From: Calonectria ilicicola
Lineage: Eukaryota; Ascomycota; Sordariomycetes; Hypocreales; Nectriaceae
Assembly: GCA_020809705.1 (NCBI GenBank)
Contig: CP085827.1
Coordinates: forward strand, 6,448,001 to 6,512,000
DNA length: 64,000 nt
Reading direction: 5' to 3'
Below, piece by piece: positions 22,112 through 32,415 of the stretch. The position numbers and the translations under genes were made by a program. The stretch's first letter is position 1; each line of letters opens with the position of its first letter. Below the pieces are notes generated by a model. It was not told where the DNA came from. It searched no databases and was given only the letters and a program-made list of their open reading frames with translations.

Positions 22112-23127
22112 ATGTTCAAGTCTCTCTTTTGGGTCTTGGGGCTGCTGGTTATATTTTCCCAAGCAAACCCAGTCGGAGGCGGGCAGAACTTGACACTCAC
22201 ATCAGAGAAAGGAATTTTCAACAAGACCAAGGGAATTGCGGTGCGTCAGACATTAACTCAAGCTGCAAGAGCGACCGCAGTGAACACTTCAAGGGCGACC
22301 ACTGTGACTTTGGAGATGGCGACAGCCAAGACAATGGGTCCTTCTCCAGTGCCAGGACAGAACTCTGGGTTATCAGGGGGGATGCAACAACCACAGATGG
22401 GAGTGAGTGACTTTTCCCTAACATCTTGGTGATGCATATAAGCTTATTATATTGACTAACATGAAAATAGAACCAAGACCTCCAGAAGCTGATGTCCCAA
22501 GTAGCGATGTTGTTAGGGCCAGCGCTGCAAGCTCAACAAGCGGGGCAATTGGGCGGGGCAGGTCAAGCTGGTGGCAACCAAGGGATGGTCGATAATTCGA
22601 GGGCAGCACTGGCTCAAGAACTCTTCAACCGCCCTCTCAACCATTCCGACTACTACAAGCGCAACTGGATGTGGATCCGATGCAGAACGCAGATGAGCAC
22701 GCAGTTTGATGTCGGGGGCGGGTGGGTGCGCGACTTCGGGCGGCGGTGGCGTAAAATCATGCAGATGAAGACTTGGTGCGGCCCAGTTGTCAACTGGCGC
22801 TTCGACTTCGTCAATGGGCTGTCCTGGGGTGATGCCTACGTCACCTTTGACTACTTCTTGCCGGGGTGCACCATCCAGCAAGCTGTGAGGGCCGCCATCG
22901 AAGCCTCAAGGGTGGAATCGGAAAAGTATCACCGTGAGCTGTACATTTACAACTGCCCTGGGTTTGATGCATACCCCTGGTCCTTTTCCGAGATGGGCGC
23001 CCGTGATCCAAGAGGACGGGGCAAGTCTAACGAGGTAAAGCCGGCGCTCCAGCTGCATTCAGAATGGGCAGATCTTCCTGAATTTAAGCCAAGGCCGACG
23101 AAGGGACTTGAAATAGGAGAGTGGTGA
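22112..23127 (+). CDS. Secreted protein of unknown function
   Basis: Two exons, 22112-22402 and 22471-23127, encode 315 aa. The 68-bp intron has a GTGAGT donor, a CTAAC branch and a TAG acceptor, and phase is kept. Residues 1-18 (MFKSLFWVLGLLVIFSQA) form a signal peptide. Then comes a low-complexity Thr/Ala/Gln/Gly-rich part to about residue 150, followed by a compact domain rich in Trp, Tyr and Arg (for example YYKRNWMWIRC, VNWRFDFVNGL, FDYFLPGC) with four cysteines. I do not recognise the family. The structure (leader, flexible linker, small Cys/aromatic domain) suits an extracellular effector or enzyme-like domain, but that is inference. Confidence 0.75.
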
Positions 23128-24175
23128 TCGGGGTTCATTTGCGATTATGATAGTTCCTGTATTGATCGTTTCCCACGTTTGATCCTATTTACCAGCTCTT
23201 ACATGTTTTGTTTTTGGAGGTCACCAACCTAACCTTGGATTTGCTTGAAGAATGAGTTCAGAAATTTGTCGGAGAATGAGCAAGAAAAAAAAAAATCTTT
23301 TACTAAAGAATGAATGATATGGTCTTACTTATTTAGTAATATTATTTACTTTTAGTTTAAACAAGTCGCAATTCTCCGAGAAACTCCAGAGCCACAAAAA
23401 TGACAGATGCAACTGCGTTCAACAACCTTACTTAGTTCATACGAGAAATGGTCACTAGGGACTAGAAAACGTAGGCATAATAAAGTTCATTGCCTCTCTA
23501 AGGGACTTACAGTCCCAGTTGTCCTAACGGTAGCTTGATTGCTGGAGGCAACATACACGCCATTACCTCTTCACGTCTCAGGTCGACCAAGGATGCTTCT
23601 CTATTAATTTACCAGTCAGCCACAATTATGGTTGAAGGTTGTTCATTTGGGATAGACATTTCGTCGCGATAGAGGTAGCCAAACGGTGACTAGGCTGCGT
23701 GCTGCTTTTCGCAATTTGATCTTTTTATCGCCCCCCTTTTACCTTCAAAGAGGTCGCGAACTAAGCCATCGTTGGGACGCTCATGAGTATCGAGATCAGG
23801 GAGGGGCGGTTAATCTTTGGCCTGACACCGACGAGTAGAATGCGATAAGTTGAGATTATTGGACGTGCAGTAATGTGGAAGGCTAAGTGTGTGTGTAGTG
23901 CATGTCTGTATTCACAAAGCTAGCTCCAGGTGCCTTCTGCACTGGGCTCTATGCTGGAGGGAGTGAGTGATGTGTGACTGACTCAACCACCACTGCTAAC
24001 AAGCAATTGTACTTGAGTTTCGTGTGGAATCCTTTAATAGTGTGTAATCAGGCGAGTTGCATCCATCGCAAAAAAAGTCTCCCAGGATGGAGCACTGGAG
24101 CTTTCCTTAGTCGAAATGGGCGAGTGTTGGGTTGACACGTACCGAAATTTGGTTTAGATTCGTGTAATTCTTGGT
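23128..24175. other. Intergenic, no supported gene
   Basis: About 1 kb, nothing recognised apart from a possible further decayed tail of the helicase relic near 24050-24170 (a minus-strand stretch reading FFCDGCNSPDY). Confidence 0.4.
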
Positions 24176-24388
24176 TCATGCGCTGGTTCCAAGGACAAGA
24201 GGAGCAACAAAGGAACGGACAGTAGCCGCCGCAAAGCGCTCTGAATTGGTCAGGAACCCCTCCTTTTTCGTGCAACCAAGATAAAAAATCACAAAGTCTG
24301 CCTCATGATTTGGGGAGGCATCAATTGTACAAACCTCGATTTTGTCCAGCGGAACCTTCTATGAAGACTTCTCCCCGAGCCGTGCTAG

Positions 24389-24394
24389 CCATTC
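24389..24394. repeat. Right-hand copy of candidate 6-bp target duplication
   Basis: CCATTC on the plus strand, identical to 26573-26578. Removing one copy and the DNA between makes the helicase relic read continuously as GYAAQNNEWLARLGEK. Confidence 0.5.
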
Positions 24395-26572
24395 GTCTCT
24401 GTATGTGAATATTCCCCCGGAAAGAAAACTTTGACTTAGTCACCTAAGGAGCAGCCCGATAACTATTGCCCTCTAGATGAAGCGGCAGTGTCGTACGATA
24501 CGGATAGACGTAAAAATTTTGAGGTGAAGGTTTTCAATGACCTTTGTGAACCTTGGTTGTTGTGAAACTTATCGAGATTTAAATGTAAGAATGACTTCCT
24601 CAGCGGGCCAACCGAAAGCTTTGGCTTCTGCAGTTCGTTCTCTTCCTGATCAAAGAATTGTTGGCCGCTAAAGCCAAGATTATCGTTGGTGCATTTGGAC
24701 AATGTCAGAGCATAGCCTGAGTTGAAGGTCGATATGATCTTGCGGAGATTGTCACGGTGGTGATTGAAGCAATGTACCATACACGTAGTATTTGTCGTTT
24801 AGCTAGTACAGGTAAACTAATTAAATTGTGAAAGGAAGTCACAAATTCTACCCAAGTACTTTCCCTTAATAATGCCCTAAACCAGCCCATAGGGACAGTG
24901 AAAAGAGGCCCATGGTTAATTGCAGTTGCGGCAGTGTCTCATTGAACGCAGCGTGTAGAGCTTCTCTTGTCCAATCGAGCTCGTACGGCAGACTATCCAG
25001 CTTAGCCTGGATGCCGATTGACTTGAGATAAGGGTTGGTGCGGTTAAACAAGTCCAACTGCTGATGGATGGATGCGACAATGTAATCGACGTCGGCCACA
25101 AAATTGGCATCGGAGTGTTTTATGCTATTCAGCGCCGTATCGAGGAAACGTGGAACTAGTACTTTTGCCTTGATCCTACTGGTTCCATTTAGACCGCCAG
25201 TGCCCTGCGAAATAAGAAACTTGCTGTGCCCCGTTGGCATTGGATGCAAATGAAGGGGCAGATTGGACCGCCACAGCCTTTGGCAATGCAGAAACACCTC
25301 AAGGTACTCCCTTGCCAATTCTTGAGGTTTCTTGTCTTGCTCTAGTGGCCTGATTTCGTTGTTCACTTCGATCTCCTTCACCTCCTCAGTATTTACTGTA
25401 GCCATCTTCTCGAGCCCTCTTTGAATGGTCGGCCCATGTATGGCAAACGACTGCCATGCGCACTGGATGAGAAAGTTGGCCCACTTTCTATTCATGAGCC
25501 GAACTACATCGCCTCCAGGTCCGGCAGGATCACCGAGCATAATTGCCAGAACTGGGCGCGGATCCAGTTCATGTCTGCTAGGGTCAAAGTTTTGTCTGAG
25601 GTTCCTCGCGATGGGCCCAAATGCGGGCCAGTAGTACAGGATGGCCTTTTGTTGATCGGACGACAAGGTACGGTAGGCTCGGATGACTGCCTCAGGAAAC
25701 GCCCACAGGGATGGCCAAGGCAACTCGACAATTAGATCTCTTCGACTGATGTCGTGCTTGGACCCGGATGGGACACCGTAGCGGGAGCCGCCGAGGGGCG
25801 GTCGGTAGACGTGAGAGTTGGGGATAACTGGGTGTGGTTGTTTCTTCGGATGCTTGCCTTGATCCATGCCCAGGTTGATTTTGGGGTCCTCCGCGAATTC
25901 GCTCAATGGAGGCATTGGGGGCTCGCCAGGCATGCAAAGACCTAGCAGGAGGCAGTCACAGTCGGACCACTCGCCATGGATTATGCCTCCAAACAATACG
26001 AGTCTGTCTTTCTGGCCCAGTTGCGGGCTGAATTCGGCATTCTGAAGCTGCCAACAGCCGGGGCGAGCCTTATACCCGGGCTGGGTAGAGATCCACTTAC
26101 CCATGATTGCTAGTTTGTCTTGTCGTGTAGGATTATTCAGCTTTGTATTCGGGAAGTGGCCAGCGTGTAGGGACCTGAGTCTTTTCTACTCCCTGCCAAC
26201 AGCCAACCAAGTTCTCACCAAAGTGAACTACCACACGTCGACAGGCGGTATTTCTTATTAGATTTGCTTTATCTAGAGGTTGTTCGAACCCAATTTCCAG
26301 GCTGCTCGCATTAATAAATCTTGTTCAAAAGTAGCCAGTCCAGGCACACTTGTTCGCTATAATATCTGAGTTGAAACTTTTCCCTTAGACAGCTACTTTA
26401 AGCCTGAGAAGCCAATTATCTAGCGCTACACATGTCTGAGGGAAAATGGCTAGTTGGGTGGCGGCGTTGGTGGGTCTCTAAAAAGCCAGAAGATCAACCA
26501 ACTCAATTGGAACCTTTAACTCAATCCCTCTGGTCCTCCCCGTGAGAACGCGAATCTTCTATAGGGGCCCGC
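24395..26572. other. Candidate 2178-bp insertion inside the helicase relic
   Basis: Bounded by CCATTC direct repeats (24389-24394 and 26573-26578). No terminal inverted repeats, no transposase and no poly-A end are visible. It contains the intact 412-codon minus-strand frame 26104-24866 with about 470 bases of upstream DNA, and a second coding-like minus-strand stretch at 24800-24463. It may be an ectopically inserted gene or a non-autonomous element. Confidence 0.5.
24866..26104 (-). CDS. Protein of unknown function (412 aa), inside the insertion
   Basis: An uninterrupted frame from ATG 26104 to the stop at 24866. No signal peptide or membrane segment. The N-terminal part includes KDRLVLFGGIIHGEWSDCDC; the middle is Pro-rich with a charged stretch (NTEEVKEIEVNNEIRPLEQD); the C-terminal third is helical and aromatic (DYIVASIHQQLDLFNRTN). 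I do not recognise the family. A further coding-like minus-strand frame at 24800-24463 (STFNSGYALTLSKCTNDNLG, then QQFFDQEENEL) may be a second exon, but no convincing splice pair keeps frame, so it is left out. The long clean frame beside a heavily broken relic suggests it arrived later or is still under selection. Confidence 0.55.
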   Translation of the reverse strand: MGKWISTQPGYKARPGCWQLQNAEFSPQLGQKDRLVLFGGIIHGEWSDCDCLLLGLCMPGEPPMPPLSEFAEDPKINLGMDQGKHPKKQPHPVIPNSHVYRPPLGGSRYGVPSGSKHDISRRDLIVELPWPSLWAFPEAVIRAYRTLSSDQQKAILYYWPAFGPIARNLRQNFDPSRHELDPRPVLAIMLGDPAGPGGDVVRLMNRKWANFLIQCAWQSFAIHGPTIQRGLEKMATVNTEEVKEIEVNNEIRPLEQDKKPQELAREYLEVFLHCQRLWRSNLPLHLHPMPTGHSKFLISQGTGGLNGTSRIKAKVLVPRFLDTALNSIKHSDANFVADVDYIVASIHQQLDLFNRTNPYLKSIGIQAKLDSLPYELDWTREALHAAFNETLPQLQLTMGLFSLSLWAGLGHY

Positions 26573-26578
26573 CCATTC
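26573..26578. repeat. Left-hand copy of candidate 6-bp target duplication
   Basis: CCATTC, identical to 24389-24394, at the point where the helicase-like reading breaks off after AQNNEW. Confidence 0.5.
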
Positions 26579-27597
26579 ATTATTCTGGGCGGCATATCCC
26601 ACGATGATCAGTAGTCTCTGGTATTGTGTGTCGGTGCTTGGCTATAGATAGCGGCAAGAAATTCTCGGTTGAAGACACAATTTAAGAGATTCGAGGAGCT
26701 GGTTCCGGCTTTGGCTCCCATGGCAGCGTTGATGTTGAAGACATAGGTAGTCGATCGAGGACGTTTCCTGGTAAAATCACCCAACCAGCGGCGAATATCC
26801 CCCACAAGAATGTTGGATGCCTCATTGACGATAATCGTCTCATCACTGTAAAGGCAGCTGGATGGCTAAGCTGCAACCATACCATGGGCACGATCGTTAA
26901 CTTTTCCAGTAGCCGAAATTTGACCCGCAAAGTTAATATGTTTGAATCAGCTCATCTTGCGCTGGGGGGCCAAATAAGTCTTGCACATCTGAATTGTGCA
27001 ATTTACCGATTGGAATAAATCGCCAATGATAAATGTTGAAGAAAGGAAGTGTGAGAGCAGTTCGAAGTGAGAAGGCAGGTTGGGCTTCTGTCAAATGACC
27101 AACTTCATCCACTACCACAAAATCGGTGTCATATTTGAAGACATTGGCACAACCAAGTCGGTTGAGAAAGGATTCAATTTTGACATTTCCGTAATTTCCT
27201 CGAGTGCTACCATAGGTCTCAGTTCGTTCGGCGCATCACAATCATGTTGCAGTACAACGGTGCGGGTTGGTTGCATACCCACCTTTTCTTTTGGCGATAA
27301 TCAACCTGCCCCTCAAAGGTGGGGTTTCTCACTTGGGTACCACAAGCTTCAAGTTAACGGCTTCGCAACAGCCTTGGGTTTATCTAGATAATGCACGTTC
27401 TTTAGCCTCCATAGGCATGAATCGTTACCAAGTCATGTTCATACATATGACACATTACTAGCTCAGATGCAGACACGTTGAAATCCCATGACATTGGGAG
27501 GCAGTATCATTTAGTGTATCGCTGTAGTAAAAACAGGTTCCAAAGACTTTATGTTCATCTACCATCTTACTTTTAAAAATGACCATAGCACAATGAC

Positions 27598-29937
27598 TTA
27601 AGTGCCGTTTCTTCGTCGTCCTCCGTGCGTACTCCTGTCGACATGCCCCCTCAGCACCTTTCTTGTCTCGACCAAACTCCTCTTTTGCTTGCTCTTGGCC
27701 TTGCCGAGCGTCATCAAGAAGTTCTTCTTGCGCTGCTTTTCCTTGTTGCTAGTACTCTTTCCGGCTGCCTGCAACTTAGACTTGCGGATTGCCTGCGTGC
27801 TCTTGTGCTCTGATCGATCCGGCTTGCCCTCCTTGGCCAGCGCCACACGCTCTTCCTTGGAAAGCTTGCGTAGGCGAGCGGGCGCTTCAATGTGCTCCGC
27901 TGTCAGACCGTCGTCGCGGTGTCGATCCTCAAGTTCCTGTTGGCGCTTGCGGTGGACGCCGAGAGTCTTTTCGACTGAAGACGTCATTCTCAGCTCTTGA
28001 AGTTTGGCCAAATCAGCGGGAGTAAGGATGGTGGTGGTGGCCAACTTGGAGATGCGCTCAAGTTCGGCTGCCTTGTCCTCATCGTCATCTCCATTGTCCT
28101 CATCATCGGAATCGTCGTCAGAATCGTCGCCCCTCTTTTGTTTCTTCGACACAGGCTCGTCTTCTTCATCAGAAGAATGATAAACATTAATCCAGTCACC
28201 CGATTCGCTGCTGTCGTCAGAATCCACCTCCCAATCATCAGACTCGAAACCATCCTCCTCGTCGCCGCTTCCTGCTTTCTCTGGAAGGCCCTTTGCGAGT
28301 CGCTTCTTCTTCCTCTCTTCTTCTTTCCACTTGGCCAGTAGCTCAATACCCTCAATGCCTCCCACGTCTTCTTCACCAAACTTGCGTTGGTGTTGGAGCC
28401 CACTCTTTAGATTCATCGTAGCGTTCTTTCCACGATCTCGCTTCTTTAGCAGCTCTGCGCCGACCTCTCGGTAGAGGGACAGCAGACCCTTTGCAGCCAT
28501 CATGACACCCTTATCCTTACTCTTCCTGTATTGGACAAGATCCTGTAGTAAAGTATCGGTCATAGCGAGAGGCTGTCGAGCACAGATCTCTCGGATCGAG
28601 TTCAGACCAGCGGCTGCAACCTCAGCAGCGGCAGCTTCTGAGACGAATTCGTTTGCAATCTTCTGGATAAGAGGCTCCAAAACATCCGGAGGCACAAGGT
28701 TGTGGACTGCCTGGGCCAGGGAAGCGAGGAAAGACGTAACAGAGGTTTGACGAGGAGTGAGAAACTTGATGAACCACGAGTAAAGAGAGACAATGGTCAG
28801 CTTGTGCAGACCCACCAATCGAGTAACAAGCTGGAGAACCAGTAATTTTGAATCAAGAGACAATTTCGCCTTGGTGTTCTGAAGGTGCTTGGAGAAGAGC
28901 TGCTCGGCAAAAGCCTGAGGGTCATGGAGGAGATGAAGAGCAGAAAAGTTGAGGGGGTGCGGCTTGGTCTTCTTTCGTTCAGTTCGTTTGACCTTGGCAA
29001 CGGCGTTCTTATAGGCCTTCTTTTGCTTGTTGGTCTTCTTGTTGATACCAATTTGGTGTCTCATCTTACTCAGGTCCACCTCTTCGTCGCTACTCTCATC
29101 CTCGAGGTCTTCTCGCTCCTGGTCTCCTCCGAGGAAGAAGCGGACGGCACCAACAACTACCTTTTCGTTTTCCGACAGACACGCCTCCTTCATGACATCG
29201 ACAGGCTTGGAGTCCGTCCAGAATTGGCGCTTCCACATTTCGCGTGTCAATTTGATAGCCCAAATGGCTCGGGGCGAGGTTCGGTCCGCCGTAATCAAAT
29301 TGTAAAGGACAGTCTGGATCGTGCGGTTGAGCGGGTGGTTGATAGACTTTGTGTTTGAGTTGCGCAAATCACTTATGATTTTTTGGAATAAGAGCGCCCG
29401 TAAGGATTTGCTCGGCGACGAAACGAGAATGGGGAAGAGGGTCGTGAGGACGGTGGTTGAGTCGATGAGCTCCTTGCGCCTCAGGAGCATCAGGCTCCCG
29501 ACAATCTTCTCTCGCAGCTCGGGATGTAGAATAACATGGTGTTGGGTTAGTATGGAGCTCAAGTCCTCTGGGAAAGACTGCGTCTCCTCCTTGTAGCAAT
29601 CGGCGACGTGGGCAATCAGGTCGATGATGTTGTGGAAGGACTCAACGCTGTCGGCAGAAGCGGTGGACGGCGACACCAAGAAAATCTCGCGCTGGGCTTC
29701 ATACTGTTCCCATTGCTTCAGGAATTCTTCTTTGTATGATCTGGATGCAGGTTAGGGCATCGTTCCTGGCTGAGGGAAGGGCGGGAGGCATACTTGGGAT
29801 CGCGATTAATCTTTTGTTGCAGACTCGCGCTGTTGAAACCTGTCAGTCCAAGTCGGTCAAATGGCGGGATCAATATAGGGCGAAACATACAAGTCAGCAT
29901 CGATCTTCTCGAGCGCAGCGACCTTGCGTTTCGGCAT
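27598..29937 (-). CDS. SDA1: SDA1 homologue, 60S ribosomal subunit biogenesis/export
   Basis: Exons 29937-29891, 29829-29794 and 29740-27598 give 741 aa, close to the yeast protein. Splicing joins MPKRKVAALEKIDADF-ASLQQKINRDPK-SYKEEFLKQWEQYE, the conserved N-terminus of SDA1. Donors are GTATGT and GTATGC; acceptors CAG. The second exon is only 36 bases. The N-terminal two thirds are helical (HEAT-like), with a Lys-rich patch near GINKKTNKQKKAYKNAV. An acidic stretch (GDDSDDDSDDEDNGDDDEDK) precedes the conserved helical C-terminus and a basic tail (KSKQKRSL, GGRRRNGT), as expected for a nucleolar protein. SDA1 is needed for pre-60S maturation and export and for G1 progression in yeast. It is an essential housekeeping gene. 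Confidence 0.95.
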
Positions 29938-30580
29938 GACGACGGCGCTGCTAGCAATTGAATGCGATGCTATTGATCGGTGTTCAATGTGCTGCGGTGG
30001 GGGACTTCTGGCTGGAAAGAAAATTTCCCAGCGACACTGGCTGATAAGATAAGCAAAAAAGCTGGCGCGGAATTAGACCGCGCTTAGCGGCCTACTGGCA
30101 GGGACGCCCCTCTAAAGCATTCGCTCTTCAGAAATCCAATGGCCGATTTTTTGGGGAAAAAAAAATTGCACCCAAACTTGTCTTGTCAGCTGCTGTCGCC
30201 AGCCTAGCCAGAGGTAAATTTATGGTCCATATATCGCGTGTCGTAGCCGTAAGCGCCCACCACGTAACAAATGCCACAATTGTAAGTCGCACAATCCGAT
30301 CACGCTCTCAAACCATTTTTTTCTTTCTCGACACATATGGTCCCTTATTTTTTTTTCTTACTTGGAAAGCTCATGAAAGTTTCCTGGCCACAAAAAGGTG
30401 GAAACTCAAAAAAAAAAAAAATTAAAAAAATTCATTGAAATCGTCTCAATTTATTCTGCTGGGTATGTATGCTATGACGAAAGAAAAAGCAAGTCATGGG
30501 TAACTTCGTTTCAGCATGTTGACGCGAATGTTACCAAGCCGTTAAACACAAAAATACACAATTTCGCTTCAATCCACCAT
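29938..30580. other. Intergenic, no supported gene
   Basis: SDA1 promoter and 3' flank of the phosphate symporter. Poly-A tracts near 30400-30430; nothing coding recognised. Confidence 0.5.
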
Positions 30581-32415
30581 TCACCAGTGAGGAGAATAAG
30601 TCACAAAGCCCATTAAGCAACCTGCCAAGATACCGGCAGAAGGGACTGTGATGAACCAACCCAAGTAGATCCATCCAACCATGCGCCAGTTGATCGATCG
30701 CCAGTCGCCATTGCAGAGCCCAACGCCCACAATGGAACCAGTAATGCACTGTGTGGTGGAAACTGGGAGCTCTGTAAAACATGTTAGTCATCACATCTAG
30801 CTGTTTTGTATTGTATGTAAAGGACTTACTGAGACGAGTGGCAAGGATGATGGTGATAACGGATCCAAGCTCCATAGAAAAACCGCGCGCGGGAGACATG
30901 AGAGTGACTCGGTTGCCCAAATTTGCCATGATATTGTAGCCATAAGTCCAGAGGCCAATGACGATACCGGCACCTCCAAAAGCTAGAATCCAGATCGGCA
31001 CTTCGGCAGACTCTGGAATCTTGCCAGACTGCCAGATCTGGTAGATGGTAGCATAGGGGCCAACAGCATTGGCGACATCGTTAGCGCCATGGACAAATGA
31101 TGCCGAAGCGGCAGTCATGATCTGCAGGAAGGTGTAGAGGAACTCGGCGCGGTTATCAAAGTGTTGAGCGCGAGCATGGATTTCCTGAACATCGCCGGCA
31201 ACGACAGACTTTTCGCTCTGAGAACTGACAATATCTTTATCAACTCCATGAAGAACGGCATATTTAATGGCCCACCAGATAAATGCTTTAGAATGCCAGG
31301 GACCATCAGGCTTGGGACCGATCATGGACTTGTGCTGCGGTGCATCATTTGTGGGAACTTCCTCGGAAGAGTTATCAGCACCGGTCGACTTGTCATGCTG
31401 ACCCTCAGCATCCTCAGCAACCGCCGAGGCACGCTGGGCCCGGCGAGCATCAAGCTCCTCGCGCGTCAGATGACCCTCGTAGAAGTTGCGAATGATGCCC
31501 TGGAAATTAGCAGGGGGAGGAGGCACGGGGCCGCGACGGAGAAGCAGGGGACCAAGGAAGACATGATAGCCCTTGAGCTGCCAGTCCTCCATGATAACAA
31601 CTCTGTATAGCCAAGGCACAAGGAAGATGGCCATGAGCAGACCCCAGGCAGCACCAGCTGCGACGATGACGCCAGGGATCTGTGCTTCAGTGAGGTTTAC
31701 CTCATACGAACCACCCTTCCAGATGAGGAGCATGACAATGAGGGAGGCAGTAATCCAGAAGTAGATTGGAACAAGCATGAGACCCTTGATGGCAGGGTTC
31801 TTTTTGAGCAGCACGGCGTATTTGGTGAACAGGAAGATAGCGGCGGCAAAGAAACCGGAAAGCATTGGAGCAATGATCCAAGCGAGAAAGACCTAGTGTA
31901 CAGTCAGGTTAGAAACAAGGGCGAGAAATGTGTGACAGATTAAGACCAACCTGAACAACACCATCTTGGATGTCCACGCTACCATCCTCCTTGTACCCAA
32001 CCCAGGTAATGCCAGAGCCACCAAGAGCTCCAACACCCATACCAAGAACGCCTCCAAGAATGGAGTGGGTAGTGGAGACGGGGAATCCAAGACGTGTAGC
32101 AATGGTGAGGTAGGTAGCAGAGGCAATGACGGCGCAGACCATGCCAAGCATAAGGAGTGCGGGCTCCTCATTGAAAGCCTCGACATCAACCACCTTGGTT
32201 CGAATGGTATCAGCCACACGGCCACCAACACCAAGGGAGCCGCTAAACTCCATGATGGAGGCGCCGATCATGGCCTGGAGGTAGGTTATGGACCGTGACG
32301 ACACGGAACTGGCCCATGAGTTGGCGACATCGTTGGCACCGATGTTCCATGCATCTAGAAATGCAAAGATGGTGCCCACGGCAAAGAGGAAGTCGTACTG
32401 GGCAAAGACTGCCAT
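30581..32415 (-). CDS. PHO89: Na+/phosphate symporter, PiT family (PHO89/PHO-4 type)
   Basis: Exons 32415-31951, 31892-30830 and 30771-30581 give 572 aa, matching yeast PHO89 in size. Introns are 58 bp each, with CTAAC branches. The two PiT signature repeats are present: GANDVANS at residues 26-33 and GANDVANA at about residue 424; matching VSTTHSILGG (first half) and LPVSTTQCITGS (second half) motifs line the transport path. About 12 membrane segments surround a large hydrophilic loop (roughly residues 255-390). The protein sits in the plasma membrane and imports inorganic phosphate with sodium, usually at alkaline pH and under phosphate starvation. No obvious CACGTG phosphate-regulator site was noticed upstream, but I did not scan exhaustively. 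Confidence 0.95.

Larger units (their letters stand above)
24176..27245 (-). pseudogene. Decayed SF1 (UPF1/NAM7-like) RNA/DNA helicase, split by an insertion
   Basis: Minus-strand pieces in family order are readable in broken frames. 27245-26933 has KYDTDFVVVDEVGHLTEAQ (Walker B, DExx, where DEAG is usual) and WRFIPIGKLH (motif III, normally GDxxQL). 26930-26836 has LLEKLTIV and HPAAFT. After a one-base shift, 26835-26609 has DETIIVNEASNIL and AAMGAKAGTSSSN. After another shift, 26608-26573 has LLIIVGYAAQNNEW. 24394-24176 continues with EWLARLGEK, an in-frame TAG, then KIEVCTIDASPNHEADFVIF (motif V) and GFLTNSERFAAATVR (motif VI, degraded). Motif I (Walker A) was not found. Stops, at least two shifts and altered catalytic residues make it non-functional. 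The two halves are separated by 24395-26572, which reads as foreign. Confidence 0.75.
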
